Source: Fodinicola feengrottensis | GTDB lineage: Bacteria; Actinomycetota; Actinomycetes; Mycobacteriales; HKI-0501 | NCBI RefSeq assembly: GCF_010993775.1 | Contig: NZ_WOTO01000051.1 | Span: 1-64,000 of the forward strand | Length of the DNA stretch: 64,000 nucleotides | Reading direction: 5' to 3' | Made by a program: the position numbers and the translations under genes | Part shown: positions 10,608 through 20,516 of the stretch, piece by piece | How positions within the stretch are numbered: position 1 is the first letter of the stretch | Layout: the number at the start of each line of letters is the position of its first letter | Notes under the pieces: generated by a model | Databases searched by the model: none | Told to the model about the DNA's origin: nothing | What the model saw: only the letters and a program-made list of their open reading frames with translations

Positions 10608-13056
10608 ATGTCCGTTCTGCGCACCCAGCTGCGTGGCCTGGCCAGCCGGCCCACCCGGCTGCTGCTGACCTCGCTCGCCGTGATCGTCGCGACCGCTTTC
10701 GCGTATGCGACCTTCCTTGTCCAAAGCGTTGTCGAACAGTCCCTCCAGGATTCGTTCAGCACCACCACCTCGGCCACCAGCGTGGTGGTCAAGTCCTCGA
10801 CCAACCTGCCGGACTCCGCCGCTGGCAAGGTCCGGGCGCTCCAGGGCGTCAGCCAGGTCGCCGAGCAGGGCGTCACCTTCATCCAGGGCGGCGGCCTCGA
10901 CTTCTTCGTCCAGTCCGACCCTGGCAGCGGCCCATTGTCGCTGGTGAGCGTGGTGTCTGGGCACTACCCGACGGCTGCCGGGCAGATCGCGGTGTCCGAG
11001 GACACCGCCAAGAAGGCCCACCTGAAGATCGGTGACACCCTCCCGGTGCAACCGAGTGAGCAGGGCAAGAAGTCGATCCAGGTGACCGTCACCGCGATCG
11101 TCAGCCCGCATGGCCGGGGTGCTGACGTGTTCGTGCCTGCCAGCGGCCTGACCGCGTTGGGGGCGCATTTCAATCGGCTCAACATCAGCGCCACCGCCGG
11201 TACGGACACGGCCGCCCTGGTCAGCAGCGTGAAGAGCGCGGTCGGTGGCACCGGCATCACGGTCGACGACGCCGCCACCATTCGGCAGAGCGACGCGACC
11301 GACGTGAGCAAGGCGGTCGGCGAGCTGTTCCTGGTGCTCGGCCTGTTCGTGCTGGTCGCGGTGCTGGCCGCCGGCCTGGTCGCGGCCGCCACCTTCCGGA
11401 TCGTGTTCGCCCAGCGGATGCGCCAGCTGGCCCTGCTTCGGGCGATCGGCGCGAAGCGCGACAAGATCATCGGCGCTCTCGTCATCGAGGGCGCGATCAC
11501 CGGCCTGGTCGCCGGAGTCCTGGGTGTGGTGCTCTCGGCCGGCATCGCGTACGGCGCGATAGCGATCATCAACTCGACCGGCTCGGTCGTGCCGTTCCCC
11601 GGCCTGAATGTGCTGGCTCTGCTCGGCTGCGTGGCCGGCGCCGTGCTGGTGACGGTCGGTTCGGTGCTCGCCCCGGCGATCTCCGCCTCCCGAGTGCCGC
11701 CGCTGGCCGCGCTGCGGACGGCCGCGGTTGCCGACGGCGCCAAGAAGGTGGGCTGGCTCCGGATGTCCTTCGGCATCCTGCTCGTGCTGGCCGCCGCACT
11801 GGCGGGCGTTGCCGCGACGGTCATCCACTCCTCGACTGGCGCGCTCATCGTGGTCGTCTCCGGCGCCTTCGCGTTCGGCGCGCTGCTCACCCTCGGGCCG
11901 TATGTGGTGCCCTCGCTGGCCCGGCTGCTCGGCTGGCCGGCCGGCGCGCTGGCTCGCACGACCGGCCGGCTGGCCATCCGCAACGCGGCCCGCTCGCCCC
12001 GTCGAATCGCCGCCACCACGTCGTCGGTGGTCGCGCTCGGCGTGACGCTGGTGACCGGCCTGCTGGTGGGCACGGCGTCCATGCAGGCTTATGCGGATGC
12101 GCGGCTGAGCGCCGAATTCCCGACCGCGGTGGTCGCGTACCCGACCAGCGGCGCGACACCCGCGCAGCTGCAGGCGTTGGCGAAGAACCCGGCCATCGCC
12201 CGAGCGGTGCCCAAGACCGCGGCGGATGTCACCATCAGCGCGCAAGGCGCGCGAGAGACCCTGCCGGCGACCGGCTTGGACGCGAGTGCGGTCCCGAGCC
12301 TGGCCAAGGTCGCGGTCGCCGGCGGCCGGCCGAGCGACGTGGGGGTCGGTGACATCGGCCTGCACAGCGATGTGGCGGCCAAGCTGGGCGTGCATATTGG
12401 TGACTCGGTCGCGGTCTCGGCCGGCAACCGGTCGGTCACCCTGAAGGTCACCGCGACCTGGCAGACCGCCTTCGGGCCGGCGTTGCTGATGCCGTCCGAT
12501 CTCCGCAAGATCGCGCCGAACGCCACGGTGAGCACCGTGCTGGTTGACCCGGCGGCCGGCCACACCGTGCCGGAGATTCGCAAGATCGTCAGCGCCGCTT
12601 TGCCGAACTCCCAGGTGCAGGACGCGGCGTCGGCGCGGGAGAGCTTCCAGGGCCCGCTGGCCACCGTGACGCTGATCGCGCTCGGCCTGCTGGCGCTGAC
12701 CGTGCTGATCGCGGTCACTGGAGTGGCGACCACCATGACCCTGGCCATCGTGGAGCGTACGACCGAGTCCGGCCTGCTCCGGGCGCTCGGCCTGTCCCGC
12801 CAGGGGTTGCGCGGTTCGCTGATGCTGGAGTCGGGGGTGTTCGGGCTGGTCGGGGCCGCGATAGGGCTGGTGCTGGGATCGTTCTACGCCCTGGCGGCTG
12901 CTGGACTCGCTGTCGCTTGGGGTGAGCCTGGTGCTGCCGGTCGGCGAGCTGGTGCTGGTGGCGGTGGTGCTGGTCGCGCTGACCCTGCTGGCCGGCTGGC
13001 TGCCGTCCCGGCGGGCCGCCCGGATCTCCCCGGTCGACGCGCTCGCCACTTCCTGA
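10608..13056 (+). CDS. FtsX/MacB-like ABC permease 1 (frameshift near the 3' end)
   Basis: About 816 residues with the duplicated FtsX layout: an N-terminal helix, an extracytoplasmic domain, three helices around residues 240-370, a fourth helix pair, a second extracytoplasmic domain, and a last three-helix unit. Coupling-type sequence QLALLRAIGAKRDK occurs in the first unit and SGLLRALGLSRQGL in the second. An indel near 12900 shifts the last ~50 codons; restored, the protein ends with GWLPSRRAARISPVDALATS. Probably exports or resists an antimicrobial peptide or envelope-active compound, by analogy with kinase-linked transporters of this type. Confidence 0.85.
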
Positions 13057-13068
13057 GGAGTCACCCGG

Positions 13069-15057
13069 ATGTTTCCGCTGCTGCGGGTCTTCCTGTCGGA
13101 CCTGCGCCGGCACCCCGTCGGGACGTTGCTGCCCGGCGTGGCGCTGGCGGTCGGGCTGGCGTGTGTCGTCTCGTCTGTGCTGGTCGGTGGTGCATATGAC
13201 ACCGCCATCCAGCGGAACAAGCCGCACACGCCGGCCGGTTCGGCGGTGGTCATCCGGGCGCCTGGTACGGACCTGCCGGCCAGCCTGGTCACCGAGGTTC
13301 AGCAGCTGACTGGGGTAGCCACCGCGCAGCCCCGGCAGGTCACTTCCGGTCAGGTGCTCGGCGCGGACGGACGGCCGCTGAACACGCCGGCGAGCATTCG
13401 GGTGGAGCCGAGCGACCCGCGGCTGTCGACCACGACCATCCTGCAGGGCCGGCTGCCGCGCGGTGACCAGGAAGTCGCGATCGACGAGGTGGACGCTCAG
13501 CGTAAACATCCGCTCGGCAGTTCGGTGCTGATCGCCGACTACCGGACCGGCAAGCCGGTCAAGGCACTGATCGTCGGCGTCTCGGCGCAGGATCTCGGTC
13601 GCCCGGGTGGGATCGCGATGGTGGCCGCACCGGCGTTCGCCACCGCGCATCTGGACTCGACCACGATCTACGGCATGGACGTGGTGCTCACCGCTGGCAC
13701 CCCGGTCGACGCGATGCTGCCTCGGATCGAGGCGACCGTCGGCGGCAACTATCAGGTAGAGACGGCCGCGCAGGCCCGGGCGAGCGAGCAGCCCAGCCCG
13801 ATCGGCATCAGCAGCACGCTGTTCGTGATGTTCAGCCTGCTGGCGATGGCGACCGCGGTGTTGGTGGCCGGCGCGGCTTTCCGGGCGGTGACGGCGTCCC
13901 GGGTTCGGCGTACGGCGTTGCTCCGCGCGCTGGGCGCGTCCCGGCCGCCGCTGGTCGTGGTGACCGTGCTCGAAGCCGTCGTGATCGGGGTGGTGGCGGC
14001 CGGGCTGGCGGCTGGCGGTCGGGTCGGGATGGTTCATCTCGGTCGGCATGCTTTCGGTGCTGAACAGCGTCGGCGTGTCCGCGCTGCTCGGGAGCACCGG
14101 CGTGACGCCAGCCGTGCCCGGGTTGGTGCTGGCCACGGTGGCTGTGGCGTTGGGGGTCGCGGCGGCCGTGACCGCCGCGCTGCGGCCGGCCATTCAGGCC
14201 TCCGGGGTGCCGCCGGTGGCGGCGCTCTCCGCGGTGCCGGACGCCCCGGTCGAGCGTGGCGCCGGCGTCGCCCGGCTGGTCCTGGGGGCCGGCATCGTGC
14301 TGCTCGCCGGCCTGCTGGCGATGCTCGGCATCGCCGCCCGGAGCTTCTTCCCGCTGCTGGCGTCGGCTGTCTTCACCATGATCGGGCTATTCGGTGTGCT
14401 CGGCCCGCTGGTGGTGCCGCTGCTCGTACGGGTGCCCGGCTGGATCGCCGGCCTGGTCGCCCGGTTCCTCGGGCCGGCTGGTGCGGTCATCCGAGTCGCG
14501 GCCCGGGAGCCGTCCCGTACGCCGCCGTACGCCGCGCCGGGCGGCCGCCGTCGCGATGCCGCTGGCCGCGCGCTTTCTCGCTGCTCGCCTTCGGGGTGGT
14601 CGGCAGCGCCTCGCTGCGGGACGCGGTCGTTCGGCACAGCGACGCGGCCAACACCGCGGCCTTCGACACCGCCACCCTGCTCGGCTGGGGGCTGCTCGGC
14701 CTGTCCGTGCTGGCCGCCGTCAGCGGGGTGGTCGCGACCACCGCGGTCTCGATCACCGAGCGGCGCCGCGAACTCGCGCTGTCCCGCGCGCTGGGCGTTA
14801 CCCGTACGGGCGTCGGCCTGCAGGTGGTCGCCGAGGCGATGCTGCTGTCAGTGGTCACCGCCGTCACCGGCAGCCTGATCGGCTACCTGTACGGCGTGGC
14901 CATCGTGTCGATGCTGAACCTGCCGACCGCGGTGGGCCCGCCGCTGCCGCTGCTGGCCTCCCTCGCGGCCGTCACCGTCCTGGCCGTGCTGGCCGCCGCC
15001 GGCCCAGCGATCCGCGGCGCGTTGCTCACCCCCACCAACGCTCTCGCCGACAACTAA
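13069..15057 (+). CDS. FtsX/MacB-like ABC permease 2 (frameshifted)
   Basis: Second permease of the exporter, about 660 residues. The N-terminal helix (LLPGVALAVGLACVVSSVLV), extracytoplasmic domain and first FtsX unit (RTALLRALGASRPPLVVVTV) are in frame 1. From about 14020 the gene continues in another frame (GVTPAVPGLVLATVAVALGV), and from about 14530-14570 it returns for the final unit with RRRELALSRALGVTRTGV and GPAIRGALLTPTNALAD. Net frame is zero. It starts 12 bp after the permease 1 stop. The differing lengths of the two permeases suggest a heteromeric exporter. Confidence 0.82.
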   Translation: MFPLLRVFLSDLRRHPVGTLLPGVALAVGLACVVSSVLVGGAYDTAIQRNKPHTPAGSAVVIRAPGTDLPASLVTEVQQLTGVATAQPRQVTSGQVLGADGRPLNTPASIRVEPSDPRLSTTTILQGRLPRGDQEVAIDEVDAQRKHPLGSSVLIADYRTGKPVKALIVGVSAQDLGRPGGIAMVAAPAFATAHLDSTTIYGMDVVLTAGTPVDAMLPRIEATVGGNYQVETAAQARASEQPSPIGISSTLFVMFSLLAMATAVLVAGAAFRAVTASRVRRTALLRALGASRPPLVVVTVLEAVVIGVVAAGLAAGGRVGMVHLGRHAFGAEQRRRVRAAREHRRDASRARVGAGHGGCGVGGRGGRDRRAAAGHSGLRGAAGGGALRGAGRPGRAWRRRRPAGPGGRHRAARRPAGDARHRRPELLPAAGVGCLHHDRAIRCARPAGGAAARTGARLDRRPGRPVPRAGWCGHPSRGPGAVPYAAVRRAGRPPSRCRWPRAFSLLAFGVVGSASLRDAVVRHSDAANTAAFDTATLLGWGLLGLSVLAAVSGVVATTAVSITERRRELALSRALGVTRTGVGLQVVAEAMLLSVVTAVTGSLIGYLYGVAIVSMLNLPTAVGPPLPLLASLAAVTVLAVLAAAGPAIRGALLTPTNALADN

Positions 15058-15153
15058 GTGGTCTGGGCCGTTAGTCGGCTCCGCCACTTGAGTGCGGCAC
15101 GCCCTGTACGTCACGCTCTGTTACCATTTACTTGCCCTATACCTGCCAGAGGT

Positions 15154-15219
15154 ATGTCCGATTGTGACATTGTTGGCCGTTGGGGCGGTCGAATGGGCAA
15201 CAACGTCACAATCGGACAT
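15154..15219. repeat. 65-bp hairpin element, copy 1
   Basis: Arms of 22 bp (15154-15175 and 15198-15219) are perfect inverted repeats except for one base. The outer part of the arm reads TGTCCGATTGTGAC. The arms flank a 22-bp centre. A second, diverged copy interrupts a membrane-protein gene at 23762-23838. It could be a small non-autonomous mobile element, or a terminator for the upstream ABC operon, which it follows by about 100 bp. Confidence 0.75.
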
Positions 15220-15292
15220 AGCCGTCCGGCTATATATCCAAAATTTGGTGACCGGGCGCGAGAATCAGTCACCTCAGCCACTCCAGCCCTGT

Positions 15293-15375
15293 GTTGATCT
15301 TGGTTAGTTGGTCCGCCCAAAACGGACACTCACTCGATATGTCCGCTTCAGGTAGACCAGCTAACCAAGATCAAC
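15293..15375. repeat. 83-bp inverted-repeat element
   Basis: Arms of 21 bp at 15293-15313 and 15355-15375, beginning GTTGATCTTGGTTAG, differ at one base and flank a 41-bp centre. The centre contains GTCC/GGAC repeats. Large hairpin or MITE-like element; no second copy seen in the window. Confidence 0.65.
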
Positions 15376-15659
15376 AACGGAAACAGTGGACGGTGACCGT
15401 CGGGCGGCAATCTCCACACGTACAGTCGCGACGATCGCAGTCAGAAAAACGCCCACTCTTGCGGAAAACCACGCACATCACACCAGTCACTCCAGCCCCA
15501 AAACAGGCCCCCCGAAATCGAGCGTTCACGACAGCACCGACAAAACGGCGCCACCCACCCAACGCATCAGCCAGACCGACCCCGTTCTTCCTTGAGGCCC
15601 CGCCCGGAGGGCAGACCTTGGCCTCCACCCCCGACGAACTAGCAGCCTGGACCACTAAG

Positions 15660-17544
15660 TCAGCGGCGAGAGCGCAGGACCGGGCGGAGCGCCTCGACCA
15701 CAGCCGGGTCCTCGATCGTGGAGGGCATCGGCTCGTCCTTGCCATCGGCGATCCCGCGCATGGTTCGGCGCAGGATCTTGCCGGAGCGGGTTTTGGGCAG
15801 TGCGGCCACCACATTCACCTGCCGCAGCGCGGCGACCGCGCCGATCTCGTCGCGTACCCGCTGCACCAACTCCGCGCAGACGGTGTCCGGATCGGTGTTC
15901 ACCCCGCTTTTGAGCACCACGAGACCACGCGGGACCTGGCCTTTCAGGTCGTCCGCGACACCGATCACGGCACATTCGGCGACCGCCGGGTGGCCGGCGA
16001 GCAGCCTCCATCGCGCCGGTGGACAGCCGGTGCCCAGCCACGTTGATGACATCGTCCATCCGGCCCATGACGTAGACATAGCCGTCCTGGTCGACGAAAC
16101 CGCCGTCGCCGGTCAGGTAGTAGCCCGGATATCGGGACAGGTATTCGGAAACATAGCGGTCGTCGGCGTTCCAGAGCGTTGTCAGCGTGCCCGGCGGCAG
16201 CGGCAGTCGGATCGCCACCGCGCCTTCCACACCGGCTGGTACGCGGCGGCCGGACTCGTCCAGGATCTGTACGTCATAACCCGGCACGGGCACACTCGGC
16301 GAGCCCGGCTTGATTGGCACCCGATCGAGGCCACGCGGGTTCGCGCAGATCGGCCAGCCGGTTTCGGTCTGCCACCAGTGATCCACCACCGGCACGCCGA
16401 GAACTCTGCTGGCCCAGTCGTAGGTGGCCGGGTCGAGCCGCTCGCCGGCCAGGAACAACGTACGGAATCGGCTGAGGTCCAGTCGGGCCAGCGCCCGGCC
16501 GAGCGGGTCTTCCTTCTTGATCGCCCGGAATGCGGTCGGTGCGGTGAAAAGCGCTTTCACGCCATGCTCGGAAATGACCCGCCAGAATGCGCCCGCATCC
16601 GGGGTGCCGACCGGTTTTCCCTCGTACAGAACGGTAGTCGCGCCAATCAGCAAAGGCGCGTAGACGATGTACGAATGCCCGACGACCCAGCCGACATCGG
16701 ATGCGGTCCACCACACGTCACCAGTGTGGACGTCGTAGATATTGGTCATGCTCCAGGCAAGCGCGACCGCGTGGCCACCGTTGTCCCTTACCACTCCCTT
16801 GGGTTTCCCGGTGGTGCCGGACGTGTAGAGAATATAGAGCGGATCGGTCGCCGCGACCGGTACGCAGGGTCGCGGGCTGGCGGTGGCCATCACTTCGGCC
16901 CAGTCCAGATCTCCCTTGCGCATCAACGCGACCGCCTGCTCGCGCTGCAGGACAATGGTGACGTCCGGTGGATTCCGGGCCAGCGCGAGCGCCCGGTCGA
17001 CCAGCGGCTTGTATTCGATCACCCGCTTGCCTTCGATGCCGCAACTCGCGGTGACCAGGACTTTTGGCTGTGCGTCGTCGATACGGATGGCGAGCTCGGT
17101 GGGCGCGAACCCGCCGAACACGACCGAATGGACCGCGCCCAACCGGGCGCAGGCGAGCATCGCGATGACCGCTTCCGGGATCATCGGCAGGTAGATGACC
17201 ACCCGGTCGCCGGCTACCACGCCCTGTTCTGCCAGCACTCCGGCGAAAAGCGCGACCTGGTCGCGGAGTTCTTGGTACGTGTACGTCCGCTGGGTGCCGG
17301 TGACCGGCGAGTCGTAAATCAGCGCCGGCTGCTGGCCGCGACCGGCGTCGACATGCCGGTCGAGCGCGTTGTGGCAGGTGTTGACACGGCCGTCCGGGAA
17401 CCAGCGGTAGAACGGCGGCCTGGAGTCGTCCAGCGCCTGGGTCGGCGGCACGTACCAGCTGATCGCCTCGGCCGCTTCCAGCCAGAACCTCGCTGGATCG
17501 GTCAGGCAGGCGCTGCGCTGGTACGTCTCCCGATAGGACGGCAT
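15660..17544 (-). CDS. prpE: Propionyl/acetyl-CoA synthetase (PrpE-like, one frameshift)
   Basis: ATP-dependent acyl-CoA ligase of the ANL superfamily, making acyl-CoA from short-chain acids via an acyl-AMP. The N terminus SYRETYQRSACLTDPARFWL is typical of the acetyl/propionyl branch. AMP-binding motif YTSGTTGKPKG is followed by VVRDNGGHAVALAWSM, which favours PrpE over AcsA; this substrate choice is inference. Further motifs: WWQTETGWPI, GYYLTGDGG and the catalytic Lys in TRSGKILRRTMRG. An indel near 16005 (after STGAMEA) separates the last 130 residues. The Lys is acetylation-controlled in homologues. It is the last gene before the TetR gene on the same strand. Confidence 0.9.
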
Positions 17545-17620
17545 GGACGGGTTCCTCCAGGGTCAACCGACGGCATGTCCCCGTTGCCAGCCCACTGTCT
17601 CAGAGTCGCCGCCGGATGCG

Positions 17621-18145
17621 CTATTCGGCCAGGCCGGCGCGGATCCCGGCGAGGATGATTTCCAGCCCCGCGCGAAAACCCCGGTCGCGGTCGCCGCCGC
17701 GGGTCTGTTCCTCGATGGTGAACCCGTTGACGTAGCTGAAAATCGTGTCTACCGCGGTCAGCGCGGCTTGGTGGGTCCCGCCGGCCTTGACCAACACGTT
17801 GGCCAGCTGGTGAAAGGCTGCTTCGCCGGCCTCAGACGGCACTTGGAAGGTGGACATCAGCCGGGCGCCGTCGCGGTGCGCGAGCATCCCCGCGCGGGTG
17901 CCGATGGCGACCGCGCGGTAAACGTCCGCCCAGTCGCCCTCGAGGGCGTCCACCGGAATCCCACCGGAGCCGACGATGTGCCCGACGACCGCGTCCAGGA
18001 GGGCCTGCTTGCTGGGGTAATGCCGGTAGAGCGCGCCGGCCTGGACGCCGAGTTTGGCGGCCAGCTTGCGGGTGGTGAACGCGTCCAGCCCAACCTCGTC
18101 GAGCAGCTCGACGGCCGCCTCCAGCACCTCGTCCCGCCGCGCCAT
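17621..18145 (-). CDS. TetR/AcrR-family repressor
   Basis: The N-terminal HTH has LDAFTTRKLAAKLGVQAGAL then YRHYPSKQALLDAVV, and the C-terminal domain resembles the tetracycline-repressor type. ATG at 18145 is preferred over TTG/ATG codons upstream because GGAGGGGG lies 8 bp before it. Intact. A 30-bp perfect palindrome lies in the divergent gap to the FAD monooxygenase gene, so it very likely represses itself and that gene, with the monooxygenase substrate as the expected inducer. Confidence 0.92.
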   Translation of the reverse strand: MARRDEVLEAAVELLDEVGLDAFTTRKLAAKLGVQAGALYRHYPSKQALLDAVVGHIVGSGGIPVDALEGDWADVYRAVAIGTRAGMLAHRDGARLMSTFQVPSEAGEAAFHQLANVLVKAGGTHQAALTAVDTIFSYVNGFTIEEQTRGGDRDRGFRAGLEIILAGIRAGLAE

Positions 18146-18201
18146 CCGCGTACCCCCTCCGCCTCGGCTCATCTTGCCAGTTGACAACCCGCGACCCGAC
18201 T

Positions 18202-18231
18202 GTGAACATTGTTCACGTGAACAATGTTCAC
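18202..18231. promoter_or_regulatory. TetR operator, 30-bp perfect palindrome
   Basis: Two 15-bp sites, GTGAACATTGTTCAC and GTGAACAATGTTCAC, lie head to head and together form one perfect 30-bp palindrome. A TTGACA hexamer at 18181-18186 with a -10-like GAACAT 17 bp later places a rightward promoter under the operator. The site lies 57 bp upstream of the tetR start and 20 bp upstream of the monooxygenase start. Confidence 0.9.
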
Positions 18232-18250
18232 GTGACTGGAAGGATATGAC

Positions 18251-19380
18251 ATGAGACGCGTACTGGTGATTGGCGCTGGTCTTGGCGGGCTCGCGGTGGC
18301 GCAGGGGTTGCGTAAAGCGGGCATTGACGTGCAGGTGTACGAAAAGGACACCGATATCGAGGCGCGGTGGCAGGGCTACCGGATCGGGCTCCGGGAGTAC
18401 GGCTGGTCGGCGTTGCGAACCTGCCTGCCGGCGGAGCTGTACGACCTGGCCTGGGCCACCTCCGGCAGCCTGGTCGGGCCCGGCCTGTTGTGGGACGAAC
18501 AGCTGACCTGTTGGCCAGCGGCGATCAGATCGGTCCGCCAGAGGACGCCCGGGTGCTCGACCGGCACGTCTTTCGGCACGTGCTCTTCCGGGGCATGCAG
18601 GACCGGGTGCACTTCGGGAAGAAACTGGCCAGCGTCGACGAGACCGCCACCGGCGTACGGGTGACCTTCGCCGACGGCACGATGGCCGAAGGGGACGTGC
18701 TCATCGGCGCTGACGGCGGCCACTCGGTCGTACGCCAGCTGCTGCTGCCGCACTTCGGGTTCGTGTCCGCGGACCTGTGCGGCGCGATGGGGCGTACGCC
18801 GCTGACCGAGCGGTTCCGCCGGCTGGTCTACGGCCGCGGCACGATGGTCAAGGGGCCGCACCTGAACCTGATGCTCGGCCGGATGGAGTTCGCCAACGCG
18901 CCCGGTCCGCTCGGGCTGCCGCCGACCTCCAGCTATGTCCGCTGGGTGCTGCTGATGCCGCCGGACCACCCGGCCGCCCAGCCGACCGCCGTGATGCCGG
19001 ACGTCCGCAAGGTCGTCCTGGAGCTGATCGACGGTTGGCATGAGGACCTGACCGACCTCATCAAACAGAGCGACGCGTTCAACAGCGCCATCGGCAGCCC
19101 GGTCCTGCTGGACCAGCCGGTGACCGCGTGGGACGCCGAACGCATCACGATGCTGGGCGATGCGGCTCACCTGACCATCGCCAGTGGTGGCAATGGCGCC
19201 AACACCGCGCTCCGCGATGCTGAGCAACTGACCCAGCGACTCACGAACGACGATGATGTGGTCGCGAGTTTGCGGGCGTACCAAACGGAAATGCTGGAAT
19301 ACGGCAACGAGGCCGTCGAGTTCGCCAAGGAAAATCAGAAGAACTTCGTTCCCGAGTCAGCTCCGGCGAAAGCGCTCTGA
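18251..19380 (+). CDS. FAD-dependent monooxygenase (one frameshift)
   Basis: Group A aromatic hydroxylase-type flavoprotein, oxidising a small molecule with NAD(P)H and O2. It has the Rossmann dinucleotide motif VLVIGAGLGGLAVAQGLRKA, the DG-type motif LIGADGGHSVVRQLL, and the FAD ribityl motif LGDAAHLTIASGGNGANTAL. One base is missing near 18510 (after LLWDEQLTC). RBS GGAAGGA lies 7 bp upstream. It is divergent from a TetR repressor with a palindromic operator between them, so inducible detoxification or tailoring is likely. Homology to tetracycline-inactivating enzymes is conceivable but not shown. Its 3' end overlaps the convergent ctaG-like gene by 24 bp. Confidence 0.87.
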
Positions 19381-20274
19381 CAGCTCCGGGTTGGTTTCCC
19401 ACCACAACCTGGTCGGTTCTTCTTCGGCCTGGACTTCCTCGGCTTCATCCAACTGCTGATCGACTTTCGCCGCGTCTTTCGCGTCATCGGAGATCATCCG
19501 GCGAAAAAAGCGCGGCGAGGAACGGAAGCCCGGCAAGGTCGCCGCCGATCCACAGCACGCCGGCGCCAATGATCTGGTCCATTCGCAGGCTGGGGCCCCA
19601 CGTACGGCCAAGTGCCGTGTAATACGCGGCGGCCACCACCAGGGGTCCCAGCCACAGCACCAAACCCAGGCCCGCGTCGAAAACTACCTCGACGAAGGTG
19701 ATGGCGACCGCGATCAGGTGCGGGTATTTGCGCGGCATCGGGTCGATCTGCAAGCGGCCGTAGAAATAGACGAACCCGATCACCACAAGAGCCAGCCGGC
19801 TGAGTGCGTCGAGGCCGCCGTTGCGCAGAATCGCCTCGTACCAGCCGGTGAAATACAACAACCATGGCGTGGCCAGCAAAATCACCGAGCCAATTGGTGG
19901 GTACGTCAGCAGGTGGGCGACCTTGCCATTCAGGACACGGTCAAGTTTTGCCTTGTTTTCGCAGGCTTCCCGCAAGAGCGTGAGCGGCGCGCCCATCGCC
20001 AGGCGAAAGGCGTGATCATCAGCAACACGATGACCTGCACGGCCCGTACCCAGAAAAGCACGTCGTCGTACGCGCCAACGAAAGTCACCGACACCAGCAG
20101 CATGCTGCCCAGGCCACCCCCGAAAAACGCTGCTGACCTGGCCAACGGCCAGCCCGGCACGCGGCGCAGGGCCCACAGGTAACCGGCGCCGAGCGCGATG
20201 GCCAGCACCAGGCTGACCGCATCCGGCGTCCAGGTCGTCACCGCGGTTACCATCGTCAGCGGTTGCACATGCAC
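19357..20274 (-). CDS. CtaG-type cytochrome c oxidase assembly protein (frameshifted)
   Basis: Membrane protein of the caa3_CtaG family, which helps assemble haem-copper oxidases. There are about seven hydrophobic helices, including AVSLVLAIALGAGYLWALRR and IGSVILLATPWLLYFTGWYE. The short hydrophilic end carries the family-typical WWETNPELSERF. Two compensating indels are easily read: a missing C near 19995 (TPFA/LAMGAPLTLL) and an extra T in a T6 run near 19504 (LPFLAAL/FRRMISDD). Confidence 0.85.
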
Positions 20275-20516
20275 GTCCGTACTCTCCTAACGCCGTTCTG
20301 CCAACGTACGCTCGCCGTTTCTGTCGGCATCCCGGAGGACCCTCAGATCCGGGGCGGCATTTTTCCTCCCTACCCACAGTCACCCACGCCCTCGTCATTC
20401 TGTCGATGCGGACAATGCCGCAGTTGCGGAGAGTGAATGGGCGGGTTTCTTACGGTCTGATGATGTAAGCCCGCGTACGGGCCTAAGCGAGTCCGTAGGC
20501 GGCTAGCGTCCAGACG

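Larger units (their letters stand above)
15058..15659. other. Intergenic region with two hairpin elements
   Basis: These 602 bp between the convergent ABC operon and the acyl-CoA synthetase gene contain no supported gene. Two inverted-repeat elements occupy the first half (15154-15219 and 15293-15375). The second half is open in several frames, but no product resembles a known family and codon use is poor. Confidence 0.6.

Noticed and set aside
10314..13292. A 992-codon open frame on the minus strand opposite the ABC ATPase and permease 1
   Set aside because: It is an antisense shadow of high-GC coding sequence: composition is dominated by Arg, Gln, His and Gly, no domain is recognisable, and the plus strand encodes clear ABC proteins.
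15371..15814. Minus-strand open frame with several Cys pairs downstream of prpE
   Set aside because: Most of it overlaps the prpE 3' end in another frame, and the Cys-rich end comes from a low-complexity intergenic stretch with no ribosome site.
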